DNA of 5,451 nucleotides from Thermoplasmata archaeon (GTDB lineage: Archaea > Thermoplasmatota > E2 > UBA202 > JdFR-43), in NCBI GenBank assembly GCA_003650975.1, contig QMSU01000092.1, positions 1 through 5,451 of the forward strand, given 5' to 3'. Positions 1-5,363 of the stretch are shown piece by piece. The position numbers and the translations under genes were made by a program. How positions within the stretch are numbered: the first letter of the stretch is position 1; every line of letters starts with the position of its first letter. The notes below the pieces were generated by a model. That model was given only the letters and a program-made list of their open reading frames with translations, was not told the origin of the DNA and searched no databases.

Positions 1-50
1 ATCTCCCGCAGATAGCGGTGGTGAGTGCCACCCGCAAATATACGGGGTGA
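1..50 (+). CDS. hdrC: HdrC-type heterodisulfide reductase subunit, C-terminal end only (first hdrC copy)
   Basis: Only the last 15 complete codons are in the window, in the frame that starts at position 3 and stops at TGA 48-50. They read LPQIAVVSATRKYTG. The complete HdrC further down the operon ends LPAIAVVSALRKFTG, so 12 of 15 residues are the same and the reading frame, stop codon and final acg-ggg-tga codons match. This makes the fragment the tail of a second HdrC paralogue, the relay subunit with two [4Fe-4S] clusters, although its cluster motifs lie upstream of the window. Its stop overlaps the ribosome-binding site of the next gene, which shows that the operon extends to the left. Arg is written CGC here against AGA in the downstream copy. 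Identification rests on the paralogue comparison alone. Confidence 0.8.
   Translation, partial: LPQIAVVSATRKYTG
44..50 (+). promoter_or_regulatory. Ribosome-binding site of hdrB copy 1
   Basis: GGGGTGA lies 5 bases before the ATG at 56 and contains the hdrC stop codon. Its spacing favours ATG 56 over the GTG at 47, which lies inside the site itself. Confidence 0.7.
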
Positions 51-55
51 CATAC

Positions 56-871
56 ATGGAAATGGCCTACTATCCCGGATGTACACTCAAGACAAATGCC
101 AAAACCTTTGAGGATACTGCCCTTCAGGTATTCAAAACACTTGGTATTGAGATGAAGGAGCTTGATAAGTGGTACTGCTGTGGCACGGTATACAGTCTGG
201 CAACGGACAATCTCATGTACCGTCTTGCATCCATACGGAACCTCGTCAGGGCAAAGGAGGAGGGATATGACCGCCTGGTGACCCTCTGCTCCATATGCTA
301 CAACACGCTGAAGCAGGCGAGCATCATGGCAGAAAACGACAGGGATGCCATGGCAAAAATAAATGCATTCCTGGATGAGGAACCCGATTATGAAGGGGGT
401 GTTGAGGTGATTCACCCGCTCCAGCTCATCGAGGAGCGGCTTCCGGAGATAAAAAACAGCGTGAAAAAACCGCTTGAAAAAAAGTATGCCGCCTATTATG
501 GCTGCCTGCTGCTGCGGCCGAAGGAAGTGGCGGTGGATGAATATGAAAACCCGAGCATCATGGAAAAACTCATTGAGGCACTGGGGGGAGAGGCGGTCCG
601 ATTTCCGCTGAAGAATGAGTGCTGTGGCTCGTACAACGTGGCCAATGACCGTGCAGGGGTGATTGAGCAGACCTATGCCATTGTGACCAACGCACGGAAA
701 AACGGGGCCTCCGCCATCATTACCTCATGCCCGCTCTGCCATTTCAATCTCAGCGAGATGCAGCGTGAGGTGAAGAAGGCTCATGCTGATTTTGTGGAAC
801 TGCCCGTCTATTATTTCACGGAAATAATGGCCGAGGCATTTGGAATGGAGGTGATACCATGGCAAAAATAG
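56..871 (+). CDS. hdrB: Heterodisulfide reductase subunit B, copy 1 (two CCG domains)
   Basis: HdrB is the catalytic subunit of soluble heterodisulfide reductases. In methanogens its two noncubane [4Fe-4S] clusters reduce the CoM-S-S-CoB disulfide. From ATG 56 the protein has 271 residues. CCG domain 1 has C9, C41-C42-G43, C78 and C81. Domain 2 has C150 (in YYGCLLLRP), C189-C190-G191, C225 and C228 (in TSCPLC). All ten expected cluster ligands are present, and the domain 1 positions match those I recall for Methanothermococcus HdrB. ATG 56 is preferred because MEMAYYPGC resembles the usual HdrB start and has a well-placed GGGGTGA. A GTG at 47 would add three residues. No signal peptide or membrane segment is visible. 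The gene follows an HdrC tail and overlaps hdrA by 13 bases. Arg codons are 9 of 11 CGN and none AGA, unlike the second copy. The substrate may not be CoM-S-S-CoB, since related proteins act in non-methanogens. Confidence 0.93.
   Translation: MEMAYYPGCTLKTNAKTFEDTALQVFKTLGIEMKELDKWYCCGTVYSLATDNLMYRLASIRNLVRAKEEGYDRLVTLCSICYNTLKQASIMAENDRDAMAKINAFLDEEPDYEGGVEVIHPLQLIEERLPEIKNSVKKPLEKKYAAYYGCLLLRPKEVAVDEYENPSIMEKLIEALGGEAVRFPLKNECCGSYNVANDRAGVIEQTYAIVTNARKNGASAIITSCPLCHFNLSEMQREVKKAHADFVELPVYYFTEIMAEAFGMEVIPWQK
847..855 (+). promoter_or_regulatory. Ribosome-binding site of hdrA
   Basis: GGAGGTGAT, a perfect complement to the 16S rRNA tail, sits inside the last codons of hdrB copy 1 and ends 3 bases before ATG 859. 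It is the strongest site in the window and fixes the hdrA start. Confidence 0.75.
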
Positions 872-3231
872 GAGTCTATGTGTGCCACTGCGGCGGTAAC
901 ATCTCCGATATTGTGGATGTTGATGAAGTTGCCCGGTTTGCATCGAAATTACCGGATGTCACCGTTGTCAGAAGCATCTCCCACATGTGCTCCGAGAACG
1001 GGCAAAGGACAATAATGGATGACATAGAAGAACACAATCTTGACAGAGTGGTTGTTGCAGCATGTTCTCCACAATTTCAGGGAAGCACTTTTGAAAAGAC
1101 CCTTGCCAAAGCGGGATTGAATCCAAATATGGTTGAGATGGCAAATATAAGGGAACAGAGTGCATGGTCTCATTATGGGAAACCGGAGGATGCAACAGAA
1201 AAGGCGAAAATCCTTACTTCTATGGCAGTAGAGAGAATAAGAAAAAAAGAGCCAGTGGAAAGAATATCAATGAAAATTGGCAAAAATGCTTTAGTAATAG
1301 GGGGTGGAATAGCTGGCATACAGGCATCCTTAGATTTGGCAAATGCGGGCATCGATGTATATTTGGTGGAAAAAGAGCCAACGATAGGAGGGCATATGGC
1401 TCAACTTTCAAGAACTTTTCCGACTGAAGATTGCGCATCATGCATTCTCGCTCCAAAAATGGCCGATGCTGCAGAGCATCCGAACGTACACTTAATGACC
1501 TATTCAGAAATTTTGGAAGTAAGTGGGAGCATTGGAAATTTCAAGGTTAGAATAATGAAAAAGCCACGGTATGTTGATGAAAATAAATGTACAGCGTGCA
1601 GAGAGTGCGAAAAAGTATGTCCTGTAAATGTACCGGATGAATTTAATCTTGGAATGACAGCACGTAAGGCAATATATCTTCCATCATCGACTGCTGTTCC
1701 CCATGCTCATGTAATAGATAAGGATGCATGCCTTGGATTAAATCCGTTGGTTTGCGGGAGGTGTGCAGAGGTATGTGAAGCAGATGCAATAAACTATGAT
1801 GATACTCCACTATATGTTAACTTGGAAGTTGATACCATAATAGTTACTACGGGTTTTGACATTTTTAACGCAGAACTCAAGCCACAGTACGGATATGGAA
1901 AATATAGAAATGTCATAACGTCCCTTCAGATGGAAAGGATAATAGTGGAAATGGCAGAAGGTCGCCCACCACGCCCGGTTGGGAAAGACATTGCTTTTAT
2001 ACAGTGTGTCGGTTCGAGAGATGCACAGGTTGGAAATCTTTATTGCTCTAGAATTTGCTGTATGTATGCAACAAAGCTTGCCTCCCTTCTTAAAAGGGCG
2101 GACCCTTCTAGTGAAGTATATGTGTTTTATACCGACCTAAGAGCATATGGAAAGGGATTTGAAGAATATTATAGAACGGCCCAGGAAATCGGTGTGAATT
2201 TCATAAGAGGAAGACCTGGTGAATTGATGGAGGATGCGGAAACAAAAAAAGTTATAATAAAGGTAGAAGATACACTTACGAGAAAAATAATAGAGAGAAA
2301 ATTCGACTTGGTTGTCCTATCTGTTGGTATGATACCAAGCCCAGGCACAATAAAAATTGCAGAAATGCTTAAATTACCAAGAAGCTCAGACGGATTTATA
2401 AAGGAGGCACATCCAAAATTCAGACCTGTTGATACACCTGTTGAAGGAATTTTTGTTGCAGGAACAGCCCAGGGTCCGAAGGATATCCCGGACACTGTAG
2501 CGCAGGCAAGTGCCGCTGCAGCAAGAGCAATGACATTTATGAATAAAGGAGAGTTTGAGATGAATCCCATCAAAGCAGTAATAAACGGGGAAATGTGTAA
2601 TGGATGCGGGATATGTGCTGAGCACTGTCCTGTTGATGCCATACAGGTGAAGGGGGTCGCGGAGATAAATCCACCATTATGCAAGGGATGTGGAGCATGC
2701 ATTTCTTTTTGCCCAAGAGATGCAATAGATTTGAGAATTTATTCAGACGATGAAATTATGGCAGAGATAGAAGCTGCGCTTAAAGATAAGAGGGAGGATG
2801 AAAAGCGCATTTTAATATTTGCAGATGACATGTGCACCTATACTCTTGCGGACAGTGTGGGAACAGCAAAGAGAGAATATCCTCCAAATACATATCTAAT
2901 AAGAGTTCCATCAAGTAGCAGGGTCACACCAAAAATGATGCTAAAGACATTTGAAATGGGTGCAGATGGAATATTTCTTGGAGAATGTGAAGAGGCTGTT
3001 TCTCCCTATCCAAATACATTGGATGTTATAGATGAAAATATCAAAAAAGTTAGAACGGTGTTATCTCGGGCAGGGATAGCACCGGAAAGAGTAAACTACT
3101 CTCCCTTTGTGACAGTTATGCTCCCCAAATTTGTTAACACCATCAATAAAATGGTGGAAATTGTAAATAAATATGGGAATATTCCTGAAGAAAAAAGGAG
3201 AAAATTGAGTGCTGTTGAGGTGATGCAGTGA
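859..3231 (+). CDS. hdrA: Heterodisulfide reductase subunit A, long form with C-terminal MvhD-like domain
   Basis: HdrA is the FAD subunit at which electrons are thought to bifurcate in HdrABC complexes. The 790 residues show, in order: the N-terminal HdrA domain (YVCHCGGNI, C9 and C11; AACSPQ, C69); a Rossmann FAD site at 146-153 with the downstream EKEPTIGGHMAQL; DCASC (C192, C195); a ferredoxin insert with C244/247/250/254 and C291/299/302/306; the unusual cluster motif C383-x12-C396-x3-C400-C401, with K406 at the place of the lysine reported near flavin N5; an FAD-domain end near FVAGTAQGPKDIPDTVAQA (532-550); two [4Fe-4S] sites, C580/583/586/590 and C608/611/614/618; then an MvhD/FlpD-like domain, about 650-770. 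That tail keeps C659 and C710 but has D656, S685 and S715 where cysteines are expected. Size and layout match Methanosarcina HdrA2, which is an HdrA-MvhD fusion. It overlaps hdrB copy 1 by 13 bases and hdrC by 4. Codon use shifts from CGN to AGA arginines within the first 100 codons or so. Confidence 0.95.
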   Translation: MAKIGVYVCHCGGNISDIVDVDEVARFASKLPDVTVVRSISHMCSENGQRTIMDDIEEHNLDRVVVAACSPQFQGSTFEKTLAKAGLNPNMVEMANIREQSAWSHYGKPEDATEKAKILTSMAVERIRKKEPVERISMKIGKNALVIGGGIAGIQASLDLANAGIDVYLVEKEPTIGGHMAQLSRTFPTEDCASCILAPKMADAAEHPNVHLMTYSEILEVSGSIGNFKVRIMKKPRYVDENKCTACRECEKVCPVNVPDEFNLGMTARKAIYLPSSTAVPHAHVIDKDACLGLNPLVCGRCAEVCEADAINYDDTPLYVNLEVDTIIVTTGFDIFNAELKPQYGYGKYRNVITSLQMERIIVEMAEGRPPRPVGKDIAFIQCVGSRDAQVGNLYCSRICCMYATKLASLLKRADPSSEVYVFYTDLRAYGKGFEEYYRTAQEIGVNFIRGRPGELMEDAETKKVIIKVEDTLTRKIIERKFDLVVLSVGMIPSPGTIKIAEMLKLPRSSDGFIKEAHPKFRPVDTPVEGIFVAGTAQGPKDIPDTVAQASAAAARAMTFMNKGEFEMNPIKAVINGEMCNGCGICAEHCPVDAIQVKGVAEINPPLCKGCGACISFCPRDAIDLRIYSDDEIMAEIEAALKDKREDEKRILIFADDMCTYTLADSVGTAKREYPPNTYLIRVPSSSRVTPKMMLKTFEMGADGIFLGECEEAVSPYPNTLDVIDENIKKVRTVLSRAGIAPERVNYSPFVTVMLPKFVNTINKMVEIVNKYGNIPEEKRRKLSAVEVMQ
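3217..3224 (+). promoter_or_regulatory. Ribosome-binding site of hdrC
   Basis: GAGGTGAT lies within the last codons of hdrA, 3 bases before GTG 3228. It is 15 bases from ATG 3240, which is too far, so the GTG start is preferred. Confidence 0.65.
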
Positions 3232-3623
3232 CAAAAGTGATGCAGATTGACGAAAAAAATGTGAATTTTTTAAAAAAGGTTGAGGAACTGAGCGGAGAAA
3301 AGATAACACTATGTGAACAATGCGGGATCTGCACCACAAGTTGTCCCATGGTGGATGAAATGGATTTCACGCCGGCTGGTATAATGAGGGCTGTTCAAAT
3401 AGGGGACGAAACAATAATTGAAAGCAAGGCAATATGGGTATGTGCGTCTTGCTTTTCATGTACCGTGCGATGTCCGAGGGGCATTGATTTGTCAAAAGTA
3501 ACAGAGGCGTTACGTCAGTTAACATTGAGAAAGAATGTGGATCACATTGACTTAAAAGAAGTAAAAAAAGAAAAACTTCCTGCCATCGCAGTGGTAAGTG
3601 CATTGAGAAAATTTACGGGGTGA
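3228..3623 (+). CDS. hdrC: Heterodisulfide reductase subunit C, complete second copy
   Basis: HdrC carries two [4Fe-4S] clusters that pass electrons between HdrA and HdrB. The 131-residue product has CEQCGICTTSCP (C29, C32, C35, C39) and CASCFSCTVRCP (C72, C75, C78, C82), each a full CxxCxxCxxxCP set. It ends in a helical tail closing with LPAIAVVSALRKFTG, nearly the same as the end of the partial HdrC at the left edge. At 131 residues it is shorter than methanogen HdrC, which is about 180-190, and it lacks the longer C-terminal extension. The shared ending shows that the short form is real rather than a truncation. Start GTG 3228 overlaps the hdrA stop as GTGA and has a well-placed GAGGTGAT. 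The stop overlaps the next start as TGATG. It is cytoplasmic, and belongs to the AT-rich segment. Confidence 0.93.
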   Translation: MTKVMQIDEKNVNFLKKVEELSGEKITLCEQCGICTTSCPMVDEMDFTPAGIMRAVQIGDETIIESKAIWVCASCFSCTVRCPRGIDLSKVTEALRQLTLRKNVDHIDLKEVKKEKLPAIAVVSALRKFTG

Positions 3624-4546
3624 TGAAAATAAAAAAATTTCCATATTACCCGGGTTGTACACTGAAGCAAACGGCAAAGAATTTTGAAAAGTCGGCCATG
3701 GGAACCGCCAATTACCTTGGAATAGAATTGAAGGAATTGCCACGATGGAACTGCTGTGGAGCGGTGTTCTCTCTTACTTCAGATGATGTGATGCACCAGG
3801 TTGCAGCTATAAGAAATCTTATTAGAGTTCAAGAAATGAATGATTCCGGCATGCTTGATAATGAATATCACCTTGTTGTCCTATGTTCGATGTGTTTTAA
3901 TGTTCTGAAAAGAGCAAATATATTTGTGACTAAGGATGCGGAAACTCTTTTTAAAATAAATGAATTTATGGATGAGGAGCCAGATTATGAGGGAACAGTC
4001 GAAATCACTCATTTTCTCGAAATTTTAAGAGATTTTATGGGGTTTGAAAAGATTAAGGAAAAAGTTGTGCAATCATTGTACGGGTTAAAAGTGTCTGCAT
4101 ATTATGGATGCACTCTATTAAGGCCAAGAGAAATTGGCATAGATGACCCAGAGGCACCAACAATAATGGAAGAACTTATAGCGTCGTTGGGGGCTACTCC
4201 AATTGACAACCATTATAAGTCCCTTTGTTGCGGGAGCTATCATACTGTGGGGAAGGATAAGGATATTGTGGCCCGGAGAACTTATAAAATCATAGAGGGA
4301 GCAAGGGAAAATGGGGCGGACATCATAATCACATCATGTCCATTATGTGCATTTAATCTTGATAATCGCCAAAAACTCTCAAAGAAAATTTATCCAGATT
4401 TCCAGTATATGCCAGTGTTATATTTCACCCAGCTGATGGCTCTTGCATTCGGAAAGGAAGAAGAGGCAGGATTCGAAGGCAATTATATAGACCCTTACCC
4501 CGTATTGGAAAAAAGAGATTTGATACATAATCTAAAGGTGAGATGA
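3623..4546 (+). CDS. hdrB: Heterodisulfide reductase subunit B, copy 2 (two CCG domains, C-terminal tail)
   Basis: This is a second, diverged HdrB. From ATG 3623 it has 307 residues. Domain 1 ligands are C12, C44-C45, C88 and C91 (LCSMC). Domain 2 ligands are C163 (YYGCTLLRP), C202-C203, C239 and C242 (TSCPLC). All ten noncubane-cluster cysteines are kept, so it should be catalytically competent like copy 1. By eye the two copies are somewhat under half identical. Copy 2 has about seven extra residues near 73-80, before the LCSMC motif, and about 25 more at the C-terminus, including EAGFEGNYIDPYP. The start is either ATG 3623 or GTG 3620. The purine-rich GGGG directly abuts both, with no normal spacing, so translation may depend on re-initiation after the hdrC stop. 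Arg codons are mostly AGA (8 of 13). Its last codons hold the ribosome-binding site of the small ORF that follows. Confidence 0.93.
   Translation: MKIKKFPYYPGCTLKQTAKNFEKSAMGTANYLGIELKELPRWNCCGAVFSLTSDDVMHQVAAIRNLIRVQEMNDSGMLDNEYHLVVLCSMCFNVLKRANIFVTKDAETLFKINEFMDEEPDYEGTVEITHFLEILRDFMGFEKIKEKVVQSLYGLKVSAYYGCTLLRPREIGIDDPEAPTIMEELIASLGATPIDNHYKSLCCGSYHTVGKDKDIVARRTYKIIEGARENGADIIITSCPLCAFNLDNRQKLSKKIYPDFQYMPVLYFTQLMALAFGKEEEAGFEGNYIDPYPVLEKRDLIHNLKVR
4537..4542 (+). promoter_or_regulatory. Ribosome-binding site of the 37-codon small ORF
   Basis: GGTGAG in the final codons of hdrB copy 2 ends 6 bases before ATG 4549. The in-frame ATG at 4543 directly abuts it and so is the poorer start. The site is the main evidence that the small ORF is translated. 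Confidence 0.55.
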
Positions 4547-4548
4547 AA

Positions 4549-4662
4549 ATGAACGACGAAAATTTACTAAAGGAAGGAGTGCTATGGGGGACTGAATTTG
4601 AAGGTGGGAGGAGCATCCTTTTCGAGGATTTATTGGAATGTAACTGTGGTGATGAAATATGA
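4549..4662 (+). CDS. Small conserved-context protein of 37 residues, function unknown
   Basis: I do not recognise this protein. It fills the whole space between hdrB copy 2 and the SdhB-like gene. From ATG 4549 it has 37 residues, or 39 from ATG 4543, whose ATGA overlaps the hdrB stop. It begins MNDENLLKEGVLWG, has a middle EFEGGRSILFEDLL and ends ECNCGDEI. It is acidic, has no membrane segment, and its only cysteines form a C-x-C pair near the end. A GGTGAG lies 6 bases before the preferred start, and its own stop overlaps the next start as ATGA. In-frame coupling on both sides, in an operon with no other gaps, argues for a real gene. The C-x-C could bind metal or act as a redox pair, or the protein could be a small assembly or linker subunit; all of these are guesses. 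It could instead be a decayed leftover at the edge of the AT-rich segment. Confidence 0.6.
   Translation: MNDENLLKEGVLWGTEFEGGRSILFEDLLECNCGDEI
4648..4653 (+). promoter_or_regulatory. Ribosome-binding site of the SdhB/TfrB-like gene
   Basis: GGTGAT, which encodes Gly-Asp of the small ORF, ends 5 bases before ATG 4659. It supports that start over ATG 4665. Confidence 0.65.
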
Positions 4663-5363
4663 AAATGGTGAAAATATACATAATGGGGAAGGAGTATCAG
4701 GTGCCTGAGGGACTTACGATAATGAAGGCAATGGAATATGCCGGCTACCGCTACATACGCGGGGCCGGATGCCGGGCCGGGTTCTGCGGCGCCTGCGCAA
4801 CCGTCTTCCGGAAGGAGGGTGAGTACAAGCTGCATGCAGACCTTGCCTGCCAGACCACCGTGGAGGACGGAATGTATCTGGTTCAGCTGCCGTTTACGCC
4901 TGCCAACAAGGCAGTGTATGACATAAATAAGGTGAAGGCGGACGATAAGGCGCTGGTGAACTTTTATCCTGAAATTGCCAGATGCGTCTCATGCAACACC
5001 TGCACCAAGGCATGCCCACAGGAACTGGAAGTCATGGATTACATTCAGGCGTCCCTGCGCGGGGATATTCAGGGAGCAGCGGACCTCTCCTTTGACTGTA
5101 TCCAGTGCGGGCTCTGCGCCATGCGGTGCCCCGCAGAAATAGCACACTACCATGTGGGGCAGCTGGCCAGACGCCTTGCAGGAAAATACCTTGCACCCCC
5201 TGCGCCTGACCTTGCAAAAAGGGTGAAGGAAATCGAGAAGGGGGTATTTGATAAAGAGGTGAAAAAGCTGATGGGCATGAGCATAAACCGGCTGAGAAAA
5301 CTTTACAATGAACGGGATATCGAGCCGGAGGAAGAGGAAGAGCCGAAAAGGGAGGCTGATTAA
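4659..5363 (+). CDS. Soluble SdhB/TfrB-type iron-sulfur protein ([2Fe-2S] plus two [4Fe-4S])
   Basis: This is the electron-transfer subunit of a succinate dehydrogenase/fumarate reductase-type module. The 234 residues begin with a 2Fe-2S ferredoxin domain (about 1-90) with C38-x4-C43-x2-C46-x17-C64. A dicluster domain follows with C109/112/115/119 and C147/150/153/157. Both are full CxxCxxCxxxCP sets, as in HdrC, so two [4Fe-4S] clusters are expected rather than the [4Fe-4S] plus [3Fe-4S] of classical SdhB. The tail is helical and acidic (EPEEEEEP near 223). Methanogen TfrB joins such a part to an HdrB-like CCG domain. Here that domain is absent and HdrB is a separate protein upstream. No membrane anchor gene is seen. 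The start overlaps the small ORF as ATGA, and the flavoprotein start follows the stop directly. Codon use becomes GC-rich after about codon 25. The physiological direction, fumarate reduction or succinate-like oxidation, is unknown. Confidence 0.88.
   Translation: MKMVKIYIMGKEYQVPEGLTIMKAMEYAGYRYIRGAGCRAGFCGACATVFRKEGEYKLHADLACQTTVEDGMYLVQLPFTPANKAVYDINKVKADDKALVNFYPEIARCVSCNTCTKACPQELEVMDYIQASLRGDIQGAADLSFDCIQCGLCAMRCPAEIAHYHVGQLARRLAGKYLAPPAPDLAKRVKEIEKGVFDKEVKKLMGMSINRLRKLYNERDIEPEEEEEPKREAD
5350..5355 (+). promoter_or_regulatory. Ribosome-binding site of the 3'-terminal gene
   Basis: GGGAGG near the end of the SdhB-like gene ends 8 bases before ATG 5364, a normal spacing. Confidence 0.55.

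Larger units (their letters stand above)
1000..4700. other. AT-rich, AGA-rich segment between GC-rich flanks (approximate limits)
   Basis: Hand counts of single 60-base lines give about 53% G+C at 541-600 and 58% at 481-540, then 33% at 2221-2280 and 27% at 4021-4080, then 75% at 4741-4800 and 65% at 5101-5160. Arginine codons follow the same split: AGA is 0 of 11 in hdrB copy 1, about two thirds of 42 in hdrA, 8 of 13 in hdrB copy 2, and 3 of 14 in the SdhB-like gene. The left change falls in the first 100 codons or so of hdrA, and the right change within the first 30 codons of the SdhB-like gene. The limits are judged by eye and could be off by about 100 bases. Confidence 0.7.

Noticed and set aside
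47..55. GTG 47 as the start of hdrB copy 1
   Set aside because: It lies inside the GGGGTGA ribosome-binding site. ATG 56 has proper spacing and gives the usual HdrB N-terminus with the first cluster cysteine at residue 9.
2169..2702. A 177-codon open frame on the minus strand opposite hdrA
   Set aside because: It lies entirely inside hdrA, where the plus-strand frame has clear FAD and iron-sulfur motifs. Its translation is His-, Ser- and Pro-rich without any recognisable domain, as expected for an antisense shadow.
3266..3277. T6A6 perfect palindrome near the start of hdrC, considered as a terminator or slippage site
   Set aside because: It has no GC stem, lies inside conserved coding sequence (F-L-K-K), and the frame continues intact through both cysteine motifs. 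It is best explained by AT-rich codon choice.
3228..3623. hdrC considered a truncated pseudogene because of its short length
   Set aside because: Both cluster motifs are complete, and the same C-terminal ending occurs in the paralogue at the left edge, so the short form is normal for this lineage.
859..4546. Assignment as a true sHdr sulfur-oxidation system
   Set aside because: The gene order matches, but HdrA is about twice the sHdrA length and has the ferredoxin inserts and an MvhD-like tail. No hyp, lbpA, tusA or dsrE gene is visible in the window.
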